NCBI GenBank assembly: GCA_017561985.1
Contig: JAFZAZ010000007.1
Location: 58,075 to 122,074, forward strand
Direction: 5' to 3'
Length of the DNA stretch: 64,000 nt
Source of the DNA: Lachnospiraceae bacterium
GTDB taxonomy: Bacteria; Bacillota_A; Clostridia; Lachnospirales; Lachnospiraceae
In this document: positions 32,157 to 40,999 of the stretch, piece after piece
Layout: the number at the start of each line of letters is the position of its first letter
How positions within the stretch are numbered: position 1 is the stretch's first letter
Position numbers and translations under genes: made by a program
The notes under the pieces: model-generated
Databases searched by the model: none
Told to the model about the DNA's origin: nothing
Seen by the model: the letters and a program-made list of their open reading frames with translations, nothing else

Positions 32157-34322
32157 TCAGATCAGTTTCTTGCCCGTCAGCTTCTCGTAGCCCTCAAGGT
32201 AGATTGCGATGGTCTTGTCGACAACCTCCTGCGGAAGCGTCCAGTCGTCATGCGGGTTCGCCTTGAGCCAGTCGCGTGCGAACTGCTTGTCGTACGAAGG
32301 CTCTGCGTGGCCTACCTCGTACTCTGCGAGCGGCCAGAAGCGGGACGAATCGGGCGTCAGCATCTCGTCGCCGACAACGATCTCGCCGTTCTCGTCAAGA
32401 CCGAACTCAAACTTCGTATCCGCAATGATGATGCCCTTCGTAAGAGCGTAGTCTGCGCACTTCTTGTAGATTGCGATCGTGTAGTCGCGAAGCTTCGTCG
32501 CGTACTCAAGACCCTTGCCCGGGAAGCGCTTCTCGAGATACTCGATCGACTGCTCGAAGGAGATGTTCTCGTCGTGGTCGCCGATCTCAGCCTTCGTGGA
32601 AGGCGTGTAGATAGGCTCAGGCAGCTTCTGGGACTCCTGAAGTCCTTCCGGAAGCTTGATGCCGCAGACGGTGCCGTTCTCCTGGTAGCTCTTCCAGCCG
32701 GATCCGGTGATGTATCCGCGAACGATGCACTCCACAGGGAGCATCTCAAGCTTCTTCACGAGCATGCTGTTGCCGTTGAAGCGGTCCTGACGGAAATACT
32801 CGGGCATGTCGTTTACGTCAACCGAGATCATGTGGTTCTTAACGACATCCTTCGTAAAATCAAACCAGAACTTCGACATCTGCGTAAGCACGGTGCCCTT
32901 CTTCGTTACGGTGTTGTTCAGGATGACATCGAAGCAGCTGATGCGGTCGGTAGCGACGAGGATCATGTTCTCGCCGATATCATAAATCTCTCTGACCTTG
33001 CCTTCCTTGACGGGACGATATTCTTTCACAGTCTTGGCTCCTTTCGGATCTCTTTCGATATATGCGTCACGCTCCGGTCCGACCGAAACGTACTTGATAA
33101 AGCAGCCGATTTCCTTCTCGATGTATTCAACGTACTTCTGCGCGTTGACCGGAAGGTCCTCCCAGCGGCGAACACCGCTGATGTCGCAGTTCCAGCCGTC
33201 CATGTACTCGATAACCGGCTTGCAGTATTCAAGCGCTGCCGGGAACGGAAAATCATCGAGGATCTCGCCGTTCAGCTCGTAGTGTGCACAGATCGGAATC
33301 TGCTTCATGTAGCTCATGACGTCCATCTTCGTAAGTGCGATGGCCGTTGCGCCCTGGCATTCAACGCCGTAGCGCGTCGCAACGATATCGATCGGTCCGA
33401 CTCTTCTCGGACGGCCGGTCTTTGCGCCGTACTCACCGCCTGCCTCGCGAAGCTTGTCGGCTTCCTCGCCGAACCACTCGCATACAAACGGTCCCTCGCC
33501 AACGCAGGTCGAGTATGCTTTGACAACGCCGACAACCTCGTCGATCTTCGCGGACGGAAGTCCGGAACCGACCGGCGCGTATGCGGCGATCGCATTGGAC
33601 GAAGTCGTGTACGGATAGATGCCGTAGTCAAGGTCGCGGAGCGAACCGAGCTGTGCCTCGAAGAGGATGCTCTTGCCTTCCTTCGTCGCCTTCTTCAAAA
33701 GCTTGCCGGTGTCGCAGATGAACGGGCGGAATTTTTCGCCGTACTCCGTGAACCATGCCTTCAGCGACTCATAGCTGACAGGTTCCGCACCGTATACGCC
33801 GGTGAGCGTCAGATTCTTCCACGTCAGGAGATCCTTGATGTGCTCATCGAGCTTCTCGGGATAGAACAGCTCACCCGCAAGGATCGTCTTCTTTTGATAT
33901 TTATCCGAATAGAACGGCGCGATGCCCTGCTTCGTGGAACCGTACTTTTTGTCCGCCAGACGCGCTTCCTCAAGCCCGTCGAGCTGACGATGCCACGGCA
34001 GTACCAGCGAGGCGCGCTCGCTGATCTTCAGATTCTCGGGAGTGATCGGCACGCCCTGGCTGATGACCGTCTGCATCTCCTGATACAGATTCTCAAGGTC
34101 CAGTGCCACGCCGTTTCCGAGGATGTTCACAACACCCTTGCGGAAAATTCCCGAAGGAAGCAGGTGGAGGGCGAACTTGCCATACTCGTTGACCACCGTG
34201 TGTCCGGCGTTGCCGCCACCCTGATAGCGGATGACGTAGTCATAACGCTCGGTCAGGAGGTCGACCATACGGCCTTTTCCTTCATCGCCCCAGTTGATAC
34301 CGACTATCGCGCAATTACTCAT
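32157..34322 (-). CDS. purA/purC: PurA-PurC fusion: adenylosuccinate synthase / SAICAR synthase
   Basis: One 721-codon ORF. Residues 1 to about 428 are a full-length, divergent PurA ([10 protein letters not shown]-loop-like start, [35 protein letters not shown]), which joins aspartate to IMP using GTP. Residues about 432-721 are a complete PurC ([58 protein letters not shown]), which joins aspartate to CAIR using ATP. There is practically no linker. At the junction a strong internal AAAGGAG lies 8 bases before an in-frame GTG (33029), so free PurC may also be made. purB, acting on both products, lies downstream. Confidence 0.93.
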   Translation of the reverse strand: MSNCAIVGINWGDEGKGRMVDLLTERYDYVIRYQGGGNAGHTVVNEYGKFALHLLPSGIFRKGVVNILGNGVALDLENLYQEMQTVISQGVPITPENLKISERASLVLPWHRQLDGLEEARLADKKYGSTKQGIAPFYSDKYQKKTILAGELFYPEKLDEHIKDLLTWKNLTLTGVYGAEPVSYESLKAWFTEYGEKFRPFICDTGKLLKKATKEGKSILFEAQLGSLRDLDYGIYPYTTSSNAIAAYAPVGSGLPSAKIDEVVGVVKAYSTCVGEGPFVCEWFGEEADKLREAGGEYGAKTGRPRRVGPIDIVATRYGVECQGATAIALTKMDVMSYMKQIPICAHYELNGEILDDFPFPAALEYCKPVIEYMDGWNCDISGVRRWEDLPVNAQKYVEYIEKEIGCFIKYVSVGPERDAYIERDPKGAKTVKEYRPVKEGKVREIYDIGENMILVATDRISCFDVILNNTVTKKGTVLTQMSKFWFDFTKDVVKNHMISVDVNDMPEYFRQDRFNGNSMLVKKLEMLPVECIVRGYITGSGWKSYQENGTVCGIKLPEGLQESQKLPEPIYTPSTKAEIGDHDENISFEQSIEYLEKRFPGKGLEYATKLRDYTIAIYKKCADYALTKGIIIADTKFEFGLDENGEIVVGDEMLTPDSSRFWPLAEYEVGHAEPSYDKQFARDWLKANPHDDWTLPQEVVDKTIAIYLEGYEKLTGKKLI
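33029..33045 (-). promoter_or_regulatory. Internal ribosome-binding site and GTG start for PurC
   Basis: On the minus strand GAAAGGAG (33038-33045) is followed by an 8-base gap and GTG (33027-33029), in frame with the fusion ORF at residue 432. It looks like the original purC start kept after the purA stop was lost. Confidence 0.7.
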
Positions 34323-34366
34323 AAATACAACCTCTCTTTATTGGTTGAGATAAAAACCCACGCTAT

Positions 34367-34395
34367 ACTATACAAATTTTACGATGAAATTACAA
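34367..34395 (-). promoter_or_regulatory. Promoter of the purAC-purB cluster
   Basis: On the minus strand, -35 TTGTAA (34390-34395), 17-bp spacer, -10 TATAGT (34367-34372). The leader is only about 40 bases, too short for a purine riboswitch. Confidence 0.7.
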
Positions 34396-34431
34396 CAGAA
34401 ATCTGCGGGAAAATGCAAATTTTTTCCGCGC

Positions 34432-34641
34432 TCACGCCTGATCTTCCTCCACGTACTCCATGATGTCCTTGAAGTCGCACCCCAGTGCCTGACAAAATCT
34501 GGCGAGCACCGCGACGGACACGTTCGCGTCCTTCTCGATGCGCTTCATAGTTATTCGGCTGACGCCGGATTTCTCCGCCAGTTCCTCGACGGTCATATTT
34601 TTCTCGCTGAGCAGTTTAAAAAGCGGTTTGAATGTAATCAT
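34432..34641 (-). CDS. Small XRE-family regulator (69 aa)
   Basis: A 69-residue single-domain Cro/C1-type helix-turn-helix protein (MTVEELAEKSGVSRITMKRI) with no effector domain. GGGGG lies 7 bases before its ATG, and it has a good promoter. It lies upstream of purAC on the same strand, with the purAC promoter in between. Targets are unknown. Confidence 0.82.
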   Translation of the reverse strand: MITFKPLFKLLSEKNMTVEELAEKSGVSRITMKRIEKDANVSVAVLARFCQALGCDFKDIMEYVEEDQA

Positions 34642-34678
34642 AACGTATCCCCCGTTTCGCTTTTTTACGTTCGAAACT

Positions 34679-34707
34679 ATTATAGCACAGAACCGGAGCT
34701 GTTACAA
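34679..34707 (-). promoter_or_regulatory. Promoter of the small XRE gene
   Basis: On the minus strand, -35 TTGTAA (34702-34707), 17-bp spacer, -10 TATAAT (34679-34684). Confidence 0.75.
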
Positions 34708-34716
34708 AGGCGCTGT

Positions 34717-35424
34717 TCACGCCTCCTCCTTCATTTCCCGGAGCAAAGTCACCACGTCGGCGGGCGCTTCGGCAAATCTCTCCGCCCCGAGCGCCTCCAA
34801 CTGCTCGCGGTCGCGGAATCCCCACAGCACCGTGATGCACGGAAGCGCCGCGTTCATCGCAGTCTGATAATCGACCTCGGAATCGCCGACAAACACTGCC
34901 TCCTCCGCCGTTGCGCCGAGCTCGCGAAGCGCCTCGATCACCATGTCCGGAGCCGGTTTCCGCCTCACTCCCTCGCGCTCTCCGATCGCAACGTCGACGT
35001 ACTCCGCGAAGAATCTCGCGTTGAGCTCCTGCACCGCGGAATCGATCTTGTTGGAAACGATCGCCATCCGGAATCCGAGCTTCTTCAGGGTCTTCATGGC
35101 CTCGAGCACGCCCGCATACGGCCGGGTTTGATCCAGGCAGTGCACGTCGTAGTATTCACGGAACACTTCCACCATCTCGTCGAGCGTCTCCTCCGACACC
35201 TCCGCCGCCTTCGTCACCGCAAGCCGGATCGCCTGGCGTATGCCGTTTCCGAAGTACAGCCGGTACTCCTCCACTCCGCTCTCCGGCAGACCGTACCGCC
35301 GCATTACGTGATTGACCGCATCGGTCAGATCATCCAGTGTATTCAGCACCGTTCCGTCCATATCCCACACCACAAAGCGCGGTGCACAAGTCGTTTTTTC
35401 ATTTTCCTTCACGCAATTTCTCAT
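34717..35424 (-). CDS. HAD phosphatase, phosphoglycolate phosphatase-like
   Basis: A 235-residue HAD-IA hydrolase. Motif I is VVWDMDGTVLNTLDD, motif II IVSNK, motif III Lys in RRKPAPDM, motif IV FVGDSEVDYQTA. The order and cap size fit Gph/PgmB-type enzymes acting on small phosphates. AAGGAG lies before ATG. It is one of five HAD proteins in the window, so the exact substrate should not be assumed. Confidence 0.85.
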   Translation of the reverse strand: MRNCVKENEKTTCAPRFVVWDMDGTVLNTLDDLTDAVNHVMRRYGLPESGVEEYRLYFGNGIRQAIRLAVTKAAEVSEETLDEMVEVFREYYDVHCLDQTRPYAGVLEAMKTLKKLGFRMAIVSNKIDSAVQELNARFFAEYVDVAIGEREGVRRKPAPDMVIEALRELGATAEEAVFVGDSEVDYQTAMNAALPCITVLWGFRDREQLEALGAERFAEAPADVVTLLREMKEEA

Positions 35425-35512
35425 CTATTGTCTCCTTGTCGCGAGGGCTCTGCCCCGCTCTTCATTTTCCGGGGAAAGTATACCATGTCGTCCCCGCCGC
35501 GACAAGGGGAAC

Positions 35513-35542
35513 AAAAAGGCGGGGACACATTAAGTCCCCGCC
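35513..35542 (-). terminator. Terminator of the polyprenyl synthase gene
   Basis: GGCGGGGAC (35518-35526) pairs with GTCCCCGCC (35534-35542); on the minus strand T5 follows. It lies 17 bases after the stop. Confidence 0.88.
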
Positions 35543-35558
35543 TGCGGTATGTCTCTTT

Positions 35559-36539
35559 TTACAACCCCTGAGGAGTCGTTTCAACAAGATATTGAATGAG
35601 TTCTTCCAGTTTTCTCCGATACTTCGTATCCGGCATACATGCCAGGCTGTCAATGGCCGAAGCTGCGTACTTCCGAATCTTGCCATAGGCATATGTAAAT
35701 CCGCCTGCCGCTGCAATGATCTCACTGATCTTGTCGTCATCTACTTCGTCAAAACGCCCCTCTTTCGCCAAACGCGCATACTCCCGAAGTTCGTCTCCGT
35801 ATTCCGCATTTGCAAACGTATAAATCGCCGGAAGCGTATAATAGCCGAACTTGAAATCGTTGTGTACAGTCTTCAGGGATACCTTATTTGTGGATACAAA
35901 ATCCATCAGGTCGTCACGCATCTGAAACAAGAGACCAAAGTATGTTGCATACTCTCCGACCGCATATCTCTCGGTCTCATCACAACCTCCGACATGTGCT
36001 CCCGACACGCATGCGATTCTGAACATCGAGCTTGTTTTTCCGATGATGTTGCTTACATACTGCTCTTCGCTGATATCAACATTATACTGATTATCGAACT
36101 GAGCCAGCTCTCCGTCACACATCACCTCGAGGTTTTGGAACATATCCTTGTACCATGGCTTCGAACGGAGGTTGGTTCTTCCGAGAGTGACAAAGATCAT
36201 GAAATCGCCTGCATAGACCGCCATCTCACGACCAAACTTATTGTGAACCGTCATCTGCCCGCGACGTTCGTCAGCATTATCGATCACATCATCATGAATC
36301 AAGGATGCTGTATGCGCAATCTCAACAACTGCCGCCATCTCCGACGCATCTTTTTTCTTCTCTTTGAGTTTTGAACAGAGCAACGTCAAAATCGGTCGGA
36401 TCTGTTTTCCTCTTGCCGCCAATACCCAGTCGATTACCTTTTGCATGGAAGCATTGTTGGATTGGCAAAGTCTTTCAATATGCTCATTAACTTTAGCCAG
36501 TCCCTTTGTTATTTCCGGCATGTCCTCAAACGAAATCAT
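35559..36539 (-). CDS. Polyprenyl (isoprenoid) diphosphate synthase
   Basis: A 326-residue trans-prenyltransferase. The two Asp-rich motifs are LIHDDVIDNADERRG (first, about residue 85) and QMRDDLMDF (second, about 210). These bind Mg and the allylic diphosphate. Chain length cannot be told; the residues before the first motif suggest a medium-chain product. ATG 36539 with GGAG 6 bases upstream is preferred to the earlier GTG. A tiny zinc-ribbon ORF precedes it in the same transcript. Codon use is more AT-rich than most neighbours. Confidence 0.9.
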   Translation of the reverse strand: MISFEDMPEITKGLAKVNEHIERLCQSNNASMQKVIDWVLAARGKQIRPILTLLCSKLKEKKKDASEMAAVVEIAHTASLIHDDVIDNADERRGQMTVHNKFGREMAVYAGDFMIFVTLGRTNLRSKPWYKDMFQNLEVMCDGELAQFDNQYNVDISEEQYVSNIIGKTSSMFRIACVSGAHVGGCDETERYAVGEYATYFGLLFQMRDDLMDFVSTNKVSLKTVHNDFKFGYYTLPAIYTFANAEYGDELREYARLAKEGRFDEVDDDKISEIIAAAGGFTYAYGKIRKYAASAIDSLACMPDTKYRRKLEELIQYLVETTPQGL

Positions 36540-36596
36540 GATTGTCTCCAAACTTTTAAATTTCACAATTTTCAGGAATCTGTTTGTTTCCGGATC

Positions 36597-36683
36597 TCAG
36601 TTTCCCGCATGGAAATCTTTGCCTTCCGTATTCGTTGCACTAAGAATCTGACAGTTCATATCTCCGCATTTGGGGCACTGCAT
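36597..36683 (-). CDS. 28-residue zinc-ribbon-like ORF (possibly truncated)
   Basis: A 28-codon ORF with a strong GGAGG 8 bases before its ATG, starting MQCPKCGDMNCQILSATN and ending at a TGA. It resembles the N-terminus of small CPxCG zinc-ribbon proteins cut short. After the TGA the frame stays open into the polyprenyl synthase. It lies just downstream of a consensus promoter, so it is probably translated; whether it works as a leader peptide or is a broken gene is open. Confidence 0.5.
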   Translation of the reverse strand: MQCPKCGDMNCQILSATNTEGKDFHAGN

Positions 36684-36740
36684 AAATGATACCTCCAAAG
36701 AATGATAATGAACTCAAAAAAGCGACTTCTACAATGAGAA

Positions 36741-36769
36741 ATTATACTCGATATATAGACAATAGTCAA
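36741..36769 (-). promoter_or_regulatory. Promoter of the polyprenyl synthase transcript
   Basis: On the minus strand, -35 TTGACT (36764-36769), 17-bp spacer, -10 TATAAT (36741-36746). Confidence 0.85.
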
Positions 36770-36973
36770 GCAACATTCACCCTGTTTACCTGTCTTTGCT
36801 GAGGCTGTATGCGGATTGGTCGGTCGCTGATAATACCGCATAAGCATTAAGCACGATTATAAACCGGCTTCGCATTTTCCGCTTACCGCCAACATTCGTT
36901 CTCGGAAAATGTAAAAGGCGGGAGCAATCTGCTTCCGCCTTTGGGTTGATGTATTTAATTAATAAGACCTGTT
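36770..36973. other. Intergenic region with octamer pair and bioY terminator
   Basis: No gene is seen. CATTTTCCG (36873-36881) and CGGAAAATG (36903-36911) form a 9-bp inverted pair with a 21-base spacer, next to the bioY terminator. Confidence 0.6.
36914..36942 (-). terminator. bioY terminator
   Basis: AAAGGCGG...CCGCCTTT with an inner AGCA/TGCT pairing. On the minus strand the stem is followed by TTTTACATTTT. It sits 32 bases after the bioY stop. Confidence 0.8.
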
Positions 36974-37522
36974 TTACTTTATCACCGGCCGCACGCGCCT
37001 TGCCACAAACAATGCGAGCGCGAGCTTCGCAAGGTCGGGGATGATGAACGGGAACACGCACCACGACAGCACCGAGATCAGACCGACCGTGCCGGTGTTG
37101 CGCGTGTAAACATACATGAACCATGTCGTTCCGAACGCGTAGCACACGAGGAGACCGAGGCTGAGCGCCGTAATCTCCACCGACAGCTTCGTGCCGAAGC
37201 GCCGCGTGATCACGGAGTACAGGAAGCCCATGAGAAGGAAGCCGACGATATAGCCGCCGGTCGCGCCGAGCAGTACGCCCATTCCGCCGCCGAAACCGGA
37301 AAATACCGGCACTCCGATCGCACCTATCATCACGTACACCAGGATCGCCATCGTGCCGCGCTCACCTCCGAGCAGCGACAGCAGCAAAAACACGGCAAAT
37401 GTCTGGAACGTGAACGGTACCGACATCGGGATACTGATCCAGGAGCACACCGTGATGATCGCCGCTCCGATTGCAATGTATGCCATGTCAAGTGTTCTGA
37501 ATTTACTCTTTCCGATACTCAT
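36974..37522 (-). CDS. bioY: Biotin ECF transporter S component BioY
   Basis: A 182-residue membrane protein of the BioY family with about six helices. Typical segments are ISIPMSVPFTFQTFAVFL, VYVMIGAIGVPVFSGFGGG and GATGGYIVGFLLMGFLYS. It binds biotin for uptake by the shared ECF module, which is not in this window. GAGGTG lies 7 bases before ATG 37522; the longer reading upstream has no site. No biotin synthesis genes are adjacent, so the cell may depend on uptake. Confidence 0.93.
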   Translation of the reverse strand: MSIGKSKFRTLDMAYIAIGAAIITVCSWISIPMSVPFTFQTFAVFLLLSLLGGERGTMAILVYVMIGAIGVPVFSGFGGGMGVLLGATGGYIVGFLLMGFLYSVITRRFGTKLSVEITALSLGLLVCYAFGTTWFMYVYTRNTGTVGLISVLSWCVFPFIIPDLAKLALALFVARRVRPVIK

Positions 37523-37575
37523 AACTGTACACCTCGATTTCCGAAGACAGATGATAGCACAGGTTCCCCGGAAGT

Positions 37576-38463
37576 TCAAGAGCAGGATTCCCCGATCGCC
37601 GCATGCAGCGTGTTCAGCACGTGCTTTTTGTCGAGACACCACAGCGGGGCGATCAGCATTTTCCGGGGCCCGTCGCCGGTGATGCGATGAAGCACCGTGT
37701 TCTTCGGAAGAATCCGGACCGCTTCCGCGATCAGTTCCGCGTACTCCGCAAGGTCCATGAGCGGGAACGGCTCCGCTGTGTACTCCTCCGCCATGCGCGT
37801 GCCGCGGAGGATCTGAAGCATCTGCAGCTTGATTCCATCGAGCTCCGGCGTGAGATTTGCGAGATACCGCACCGTCTGAAGCATCTCCTCCCTCGTCTCG
37901 CCCGGAAGATTGAAGATCACATGCACGATCACCGGGATTCCCGCGTCCTTCAGCCTGCGGTACGCGTCCTCAAAGACCGCAAGGGGATACCCGCGGTGGA
38001 TGCGCGCCGCCGTCTTCTCGTGGATCGTCTGAAGCCCGAGCTCGATCCAGACCGGCTTGTTCGAATCCGCTGTAAGACGCTCAAGCATCGCGATCACATC
38101 CTCGCCGAGGCAGTCCGGCCTCGTCCCGAGCGACAACGCCGCAATTTCCTCGTGCGACAGCGCCTCGCGGTACAGGCTCTCGAGCCGCGCAAGGTCTCCG
38201 TACGTGTTCGTATAGGACTGAAAATAAGCGATGAACGCCTTCGCGTCCGTCTTTCCGCACACGCGCGCCTTGGCCTCGGCGATCTGCTCCGCAAGCGGCG
38301 CGGGCGCCGCGGCAAATTCCCCGGAGCCTCCCTCCGAGCAGAACGTGCATCCGCCGTAACCGAGCGTTCCGTCGCGGTTCGGGCACGTGCAGCCGGAGCT
38401 CAGGGAGAGCTTGTACACTTTCTCTCCGAAGGTCTCCCTCAGATAATCATTGAGATAGCGCAT
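37576..38463 (-). CDS. Radical SAM protein, TIGR01212/YtqA type
   Basis: A 295-residue radical SAM protein of the Elp3-like TIGR01212 group. The cluster motif is spread out (GCTCPNRDGTLGYGGCTFC), and the core includes FIAYFQSYTNTYG, ALSLGTRPDCL and WIELGLQTIHEKT. The role of the family is not settled; RNA modification is one idea. ATG 38463 has AGGAG 7 bases upstream and overlaps the GtrA gene end by 17 bases, so they are translationally coupled. Confidence 0.88.
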   Translation of the reverse strand: MRYLNDYLRETFGEKVYKLSLSSGCTCPNRDGTLGYGGCTFCSEGGSGEFAAAPAPLAEQIAEAKARVCGKTDAKAFIAYFQSYTNTYGDLARLESLYREALSHEEIAALSLGTRPDCLGEDVIAMLERLTADSNKPVWIELGLQTIHEKTAARIHRGYPLAVFEDAYRRLKDAGIPVIVHVIFNLPGETREEMLQTVRYLANLTPELDGIKLQMLQILRGTRMAEEYTAEPFPLMDLAEYAELIAEAVRILPKNTVLHRITGDGPRKMLIAPLWCLDKKHVLNTLHAAIGESCS

Positions 38464-38896
38464 GTCCGGACTCCTCGTTTCCAAGCGTATCGATGCTCTT
38501 TCCGAACACGAAAAATCTCTGGTACAAAAACTCCGTGACCAGGTTCGTGAGCATCATCAATCCGTCCGCAAAGACGGCCTTCCAGCCGCAGTTCTCGGTC
38601 AGCACGCGCACCGCAAGGCTCGAGAGCGGCGCAAACACCGCATAGTACGCGGCGACCTTCGCCATCGCGATCGGCACGTTGGCTGCGGATTGAAACGTGA
38701 ACTTCCGGTTCAACGTAAAATTCCAGAGCACGGACAGCACCAGTCCGACCAGATAGCACAGCCAGCTCGGGCACGGCGTCGCCTTCTCCATGACAAATAT
38801 CGCCGCGGTCTCGATCAGCCCGGCGCTCGCCGAGAACAGCACAAATTTGACGACGCGAAGCGTCTCTTTTTTCTTCTCAGACACATTTCCGTCCAT
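38447..38896 (-). CDS. GtrA-like membrane protein
   Basis: About 149 residues with four membrane helices and the GtrA signatures FVLFSASAGLIETAAIF and LWNFTLNRKFTF. GtrA-like flippase-type proteins help move polyprenyl-linked sugars across the membrane. I chose the ATG at 38896; a TTG at 38944 would overlap the upstream glycosidase gene. The SD is a weak fit (AAGGAG 15 bases away). It overlaps the radical SAM gene downstream. Confidence 0.8.
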   Translation of the reverse strand: MDGNVSEKKKETLRVVKFVLFSASAGLIETAAIFVMEKATPCPSWLCYLVGLVLSVLWNFTLNRKFTFQSAANVPIAMAKVAAYYAVFAPLSSLAVRVLTENCGWKAVFADGLMMLTNLVTEFLYQRFFVFGKSIDTLGNEESGHALSQ

Positions 38897-38918
38897 TTTC
38901 CGGTTATAACGCTCCTTG

Positions 38919-40355
38919 TCAATCGTCAAATGTAAATCGGTCAAAGGAAGCGATCGCTCCCTCCGCCTCCGAGCGGAACTCGAAATAAACCGCGTGTCTG
39001 CCGATCACGCCTGCCGTGAGCGCCGCAGTCTTTTCGAGCTCTGTCTCCGCAAGATCAAGTTCGGAGACGATGCGTCCGCGGTACGAATCGATGCGGACGA
39101 GGACGCGCAGCGGCTTGTGCTCGCGCAGTACGACCGTCACCGTCGCGGGCGTGTTTGCACCAAACTGAAGATAGCGGAAGCCCACCGTCGTCCCGGAGCT
39201 TAAGTTCACAACCGGCGTGGAGATCTCGTCGGTCTGCTCGTATCCGGGCTCCACGTAAGCGCGGGTACTGCTGCCGAAGATGTGACATGCGTAGCCTGCG
39301 GAGATCCATTTGCGGGCGTCAAGACCGTTGATGTGCGGGCCCTGCGAAGTCATCTCTACCGGGCGGGAGGAAACCGGCTCGCCGTTTAAGTAGCGGACAT
39401 CGCCGATGTAGATCTTTCCGTCGCTTCCCATCGCAACGTCCACCGGCTCAAGCATCGCCTGCCGCGAGTACTCGTTCACACCGGTCTGGCGGTGGTAGAA
39501 GATGTACCAATGGCCGTTCACCTCCATGATGGAGCCGTGGTTGTTGCCCCACTGATACGTCATGGTTCCGAGGCCCTCGGAGTCACGCAGAATCTCACCG
39601 CCGTTGAAGCTGATGTCGCCGCCGTCGCGGAACGGTCCGAACGGCGAATCCGAAACGCGGTACGACAGGAAGCCGTTGTTCGGCGGCTCAACGCCGAGCT
39701 CCGGCACCGGCTTTTCGTAGCGCTTCGAGTAAATGTAGACATATTTGCCGAGCACCTTGCGCGGGCTCGACGCCTCGAAAAATGCGTCGACCAGGTCGAT
39801 ATGGCCGTCGTCCACGGGGTCCCACGGGCACGTCGAATGCCCGAGCGGATTGGACACGAGCGTACCCTCCACGATGGTTGCCATGTCGTCCGCAAGCTTC
39901 GCGATATAGCACGGCGCGGCACAGCCGCCCCAGTATGCGTAGACCTGCCCGTCGTCATCGACAAGCACGCCCGGATCGAACCCGAGCTTCGTCTCCACGG
40001 GGTTCGTAAACGGTCCGTAAGGAGTGTCCGAGGAAGCAACCACAACGAGACTTCCGCAGCGCTCGGCCGCGTACATGTAGTAGCGGTCCCCCTTCTTCAC
40101 CACGTCGGGCGCATACAGGATCGAGTCGTAGTGCGTCTCGTACGCAACCCCGTGGTACGTCCAGTTCGTGAGATCCTCCACGGGTGCGGACCAGACCACA
40201 TAGTTGCGTCCGCAGTACTGTGTGCGCTCGATGTCGTGCGAGCCGTACACATACACCCTCTTCTCTCCGTTGTGCTCAAACACGCGCGGCTCTCCGTCCG
40301 GAACATGTTCCCAGAGAGGCATGTACGGATTCGCTCCCCTGATATATTCCTTCAT
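38919..40355 (-). CDS. Glycoside hydrolase family 43 enzyme
   Basis: A 478-residue five-bladed propeller glycosidase without a signal peptide, so it acts on imported arabino- or xylo-oligosaccharides. Seen: an N-terminal Asp region (PDGEPRVF), YAPDVVKKGDRYYMYAA, FDPGVLVDDDGQVYAYWGG and WGNNHGSIMEVNGHWYIFYH. The last 130 residues look like a CBM6-type beta-sandwich. GGAG lies before ATG. No sugar transporter or regulator is adjacent. Confidence 0.88.
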   Translation of the reverse strand: MKEYIRGANPYMPLWEHVPDGEPRVFEHNGEKRVYVYGSHDIERTQYCGRNYVVWSAPVEDLTNWTYHGVAYETHYDSILYAPDVVKKGDRYYMYAAERCGSLVVVASSDTPYGPFTNPVETKLGFDPGVLVDDDGQVYAYWGGCAAPCYIAKLADDMATIVEGTLVSNPLGHSTCPWDPVDDGHIDLVDAFFEASSPRKVLGKYVYIYSKRYEKPVPELGVEPPNNGFLSYRVSDSPFGPFRDGGDISFNGGEILRDSEGLGTMTYQWGNNHGSIMEVNGHWYIFYHRQTGVNEYSRQAMLEPVDVAMGSDGKIYIGDVRYLNGEPVSSRPVEMTSQGPHINGLDARKWISAGYACHIFGSSTRAYVEPGYEQTDEISTPVVNLSSGTTVGFRYLQFGANTPATVTVVLREHKPLRVLVRIDSYRGRIVSELDLAETELEKTAALTAGVIGRHAVYFEFRSEAEGAIASFDRFTFDD

Positions 40356-40370
40356 CGCATTTCTCCTTTC

Positions 40371-40973
40371 TCATACGCCGAAACGATATTCTTTTTCTTC
40401 CTTGTCACACGCAACAAGCCCGTAGGCTTCAATGACACGATCCGCAACCTCGTCCGGCTCCAGATCCGTGTTGTCGATCTTTATATGGTTATTAAACAAA
40501 ACCTCGCCCTCGTTCGTGTTCAGCCGGTACCGCTCCATGTCGCGAAGCAGGTTTTCACGGCTCCACTCGATATCCCTCTTGGACGCCTTTCGCTCCAGCC
40601 GGTGCGGCGTCTCGTTTCTCGCAAGCCGTGTCTTCAGGTCCGCTGTCAGCTCCACGAAATAAAACTCCCCGCCGTTCTGTGTAAAGAGGTCGTGCAGGCC
40701 CTTCAGGTACCCGACATCCCTCGGATCGTCAAATGCGCATACGTACGTGAACACCAGATCCACGTTGTGCTTCACCGCAAGCTCGAACGCCTTCTCGCGA
40801 AACGCGAAGTTGAACTCCCTCTGCGCGGGCGTCGCGAATCCGAAGATCCGGTCGGAAATCTCAATGCTGTCGTGGTTCATCATCATGTTGTAGCGAAGCT
40901 TGTCCCGAAGGCTCTCCGCGACGACCATTTTCCCGACCGCCTGAGGTCCGCAGACCACGATTAAATTCGCCAT
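40371..40973 (-). CDS. P-loop kinase-like protein
   Basis: A 200-residue nucleoside/shikimate kinase-like P-loop protein. The Walker A reads GPQAVGKM: the usual Ser/Thr after GK is Met, which may weaken Mg-ATP binding. A lid-like Arg-rich region (RLARNETPHRLERKASKRD) follows. AAGGAG lies before the ATG. It sits 15 bases before the GH43 start on the same strand, so the two are likely co-transcribed. Substrate unknown. Confidence 0.7.
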   Translation of the reverse strand: MANLIVVCGPQAVGKMVVAESLRDKLRYNMMMNHDSIEISDRIFGFATPAQREFNFAFREKAFELAVKHNVDLVFTYVCAFDDPRDVGYLKGLHDLFTQNGGEFYFVELTADLKTRLARNETPHRLERKASKRDIEWSRENLLRDMERYRLNTNEGEVLFNNHIKIDNTDLEPDEVADRVIEAYGLVACDKEEKEYRFGV

Positions 40974-40999
40974 AATTGTCTCCTTGTCCCGGCGCAGGT

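Noticed and set aside
32157..34322. Simple annotation run-on of two genes
   Set aside because: The frame is open across the junction with no stop, so as given it is one ORF; only a sequencing error would make it two.
34323..34431. Purine riboswitch upstream of purAC
   Set aside because: The leader from the predicted start is only about 40 bases and lacks aptamer sequences.
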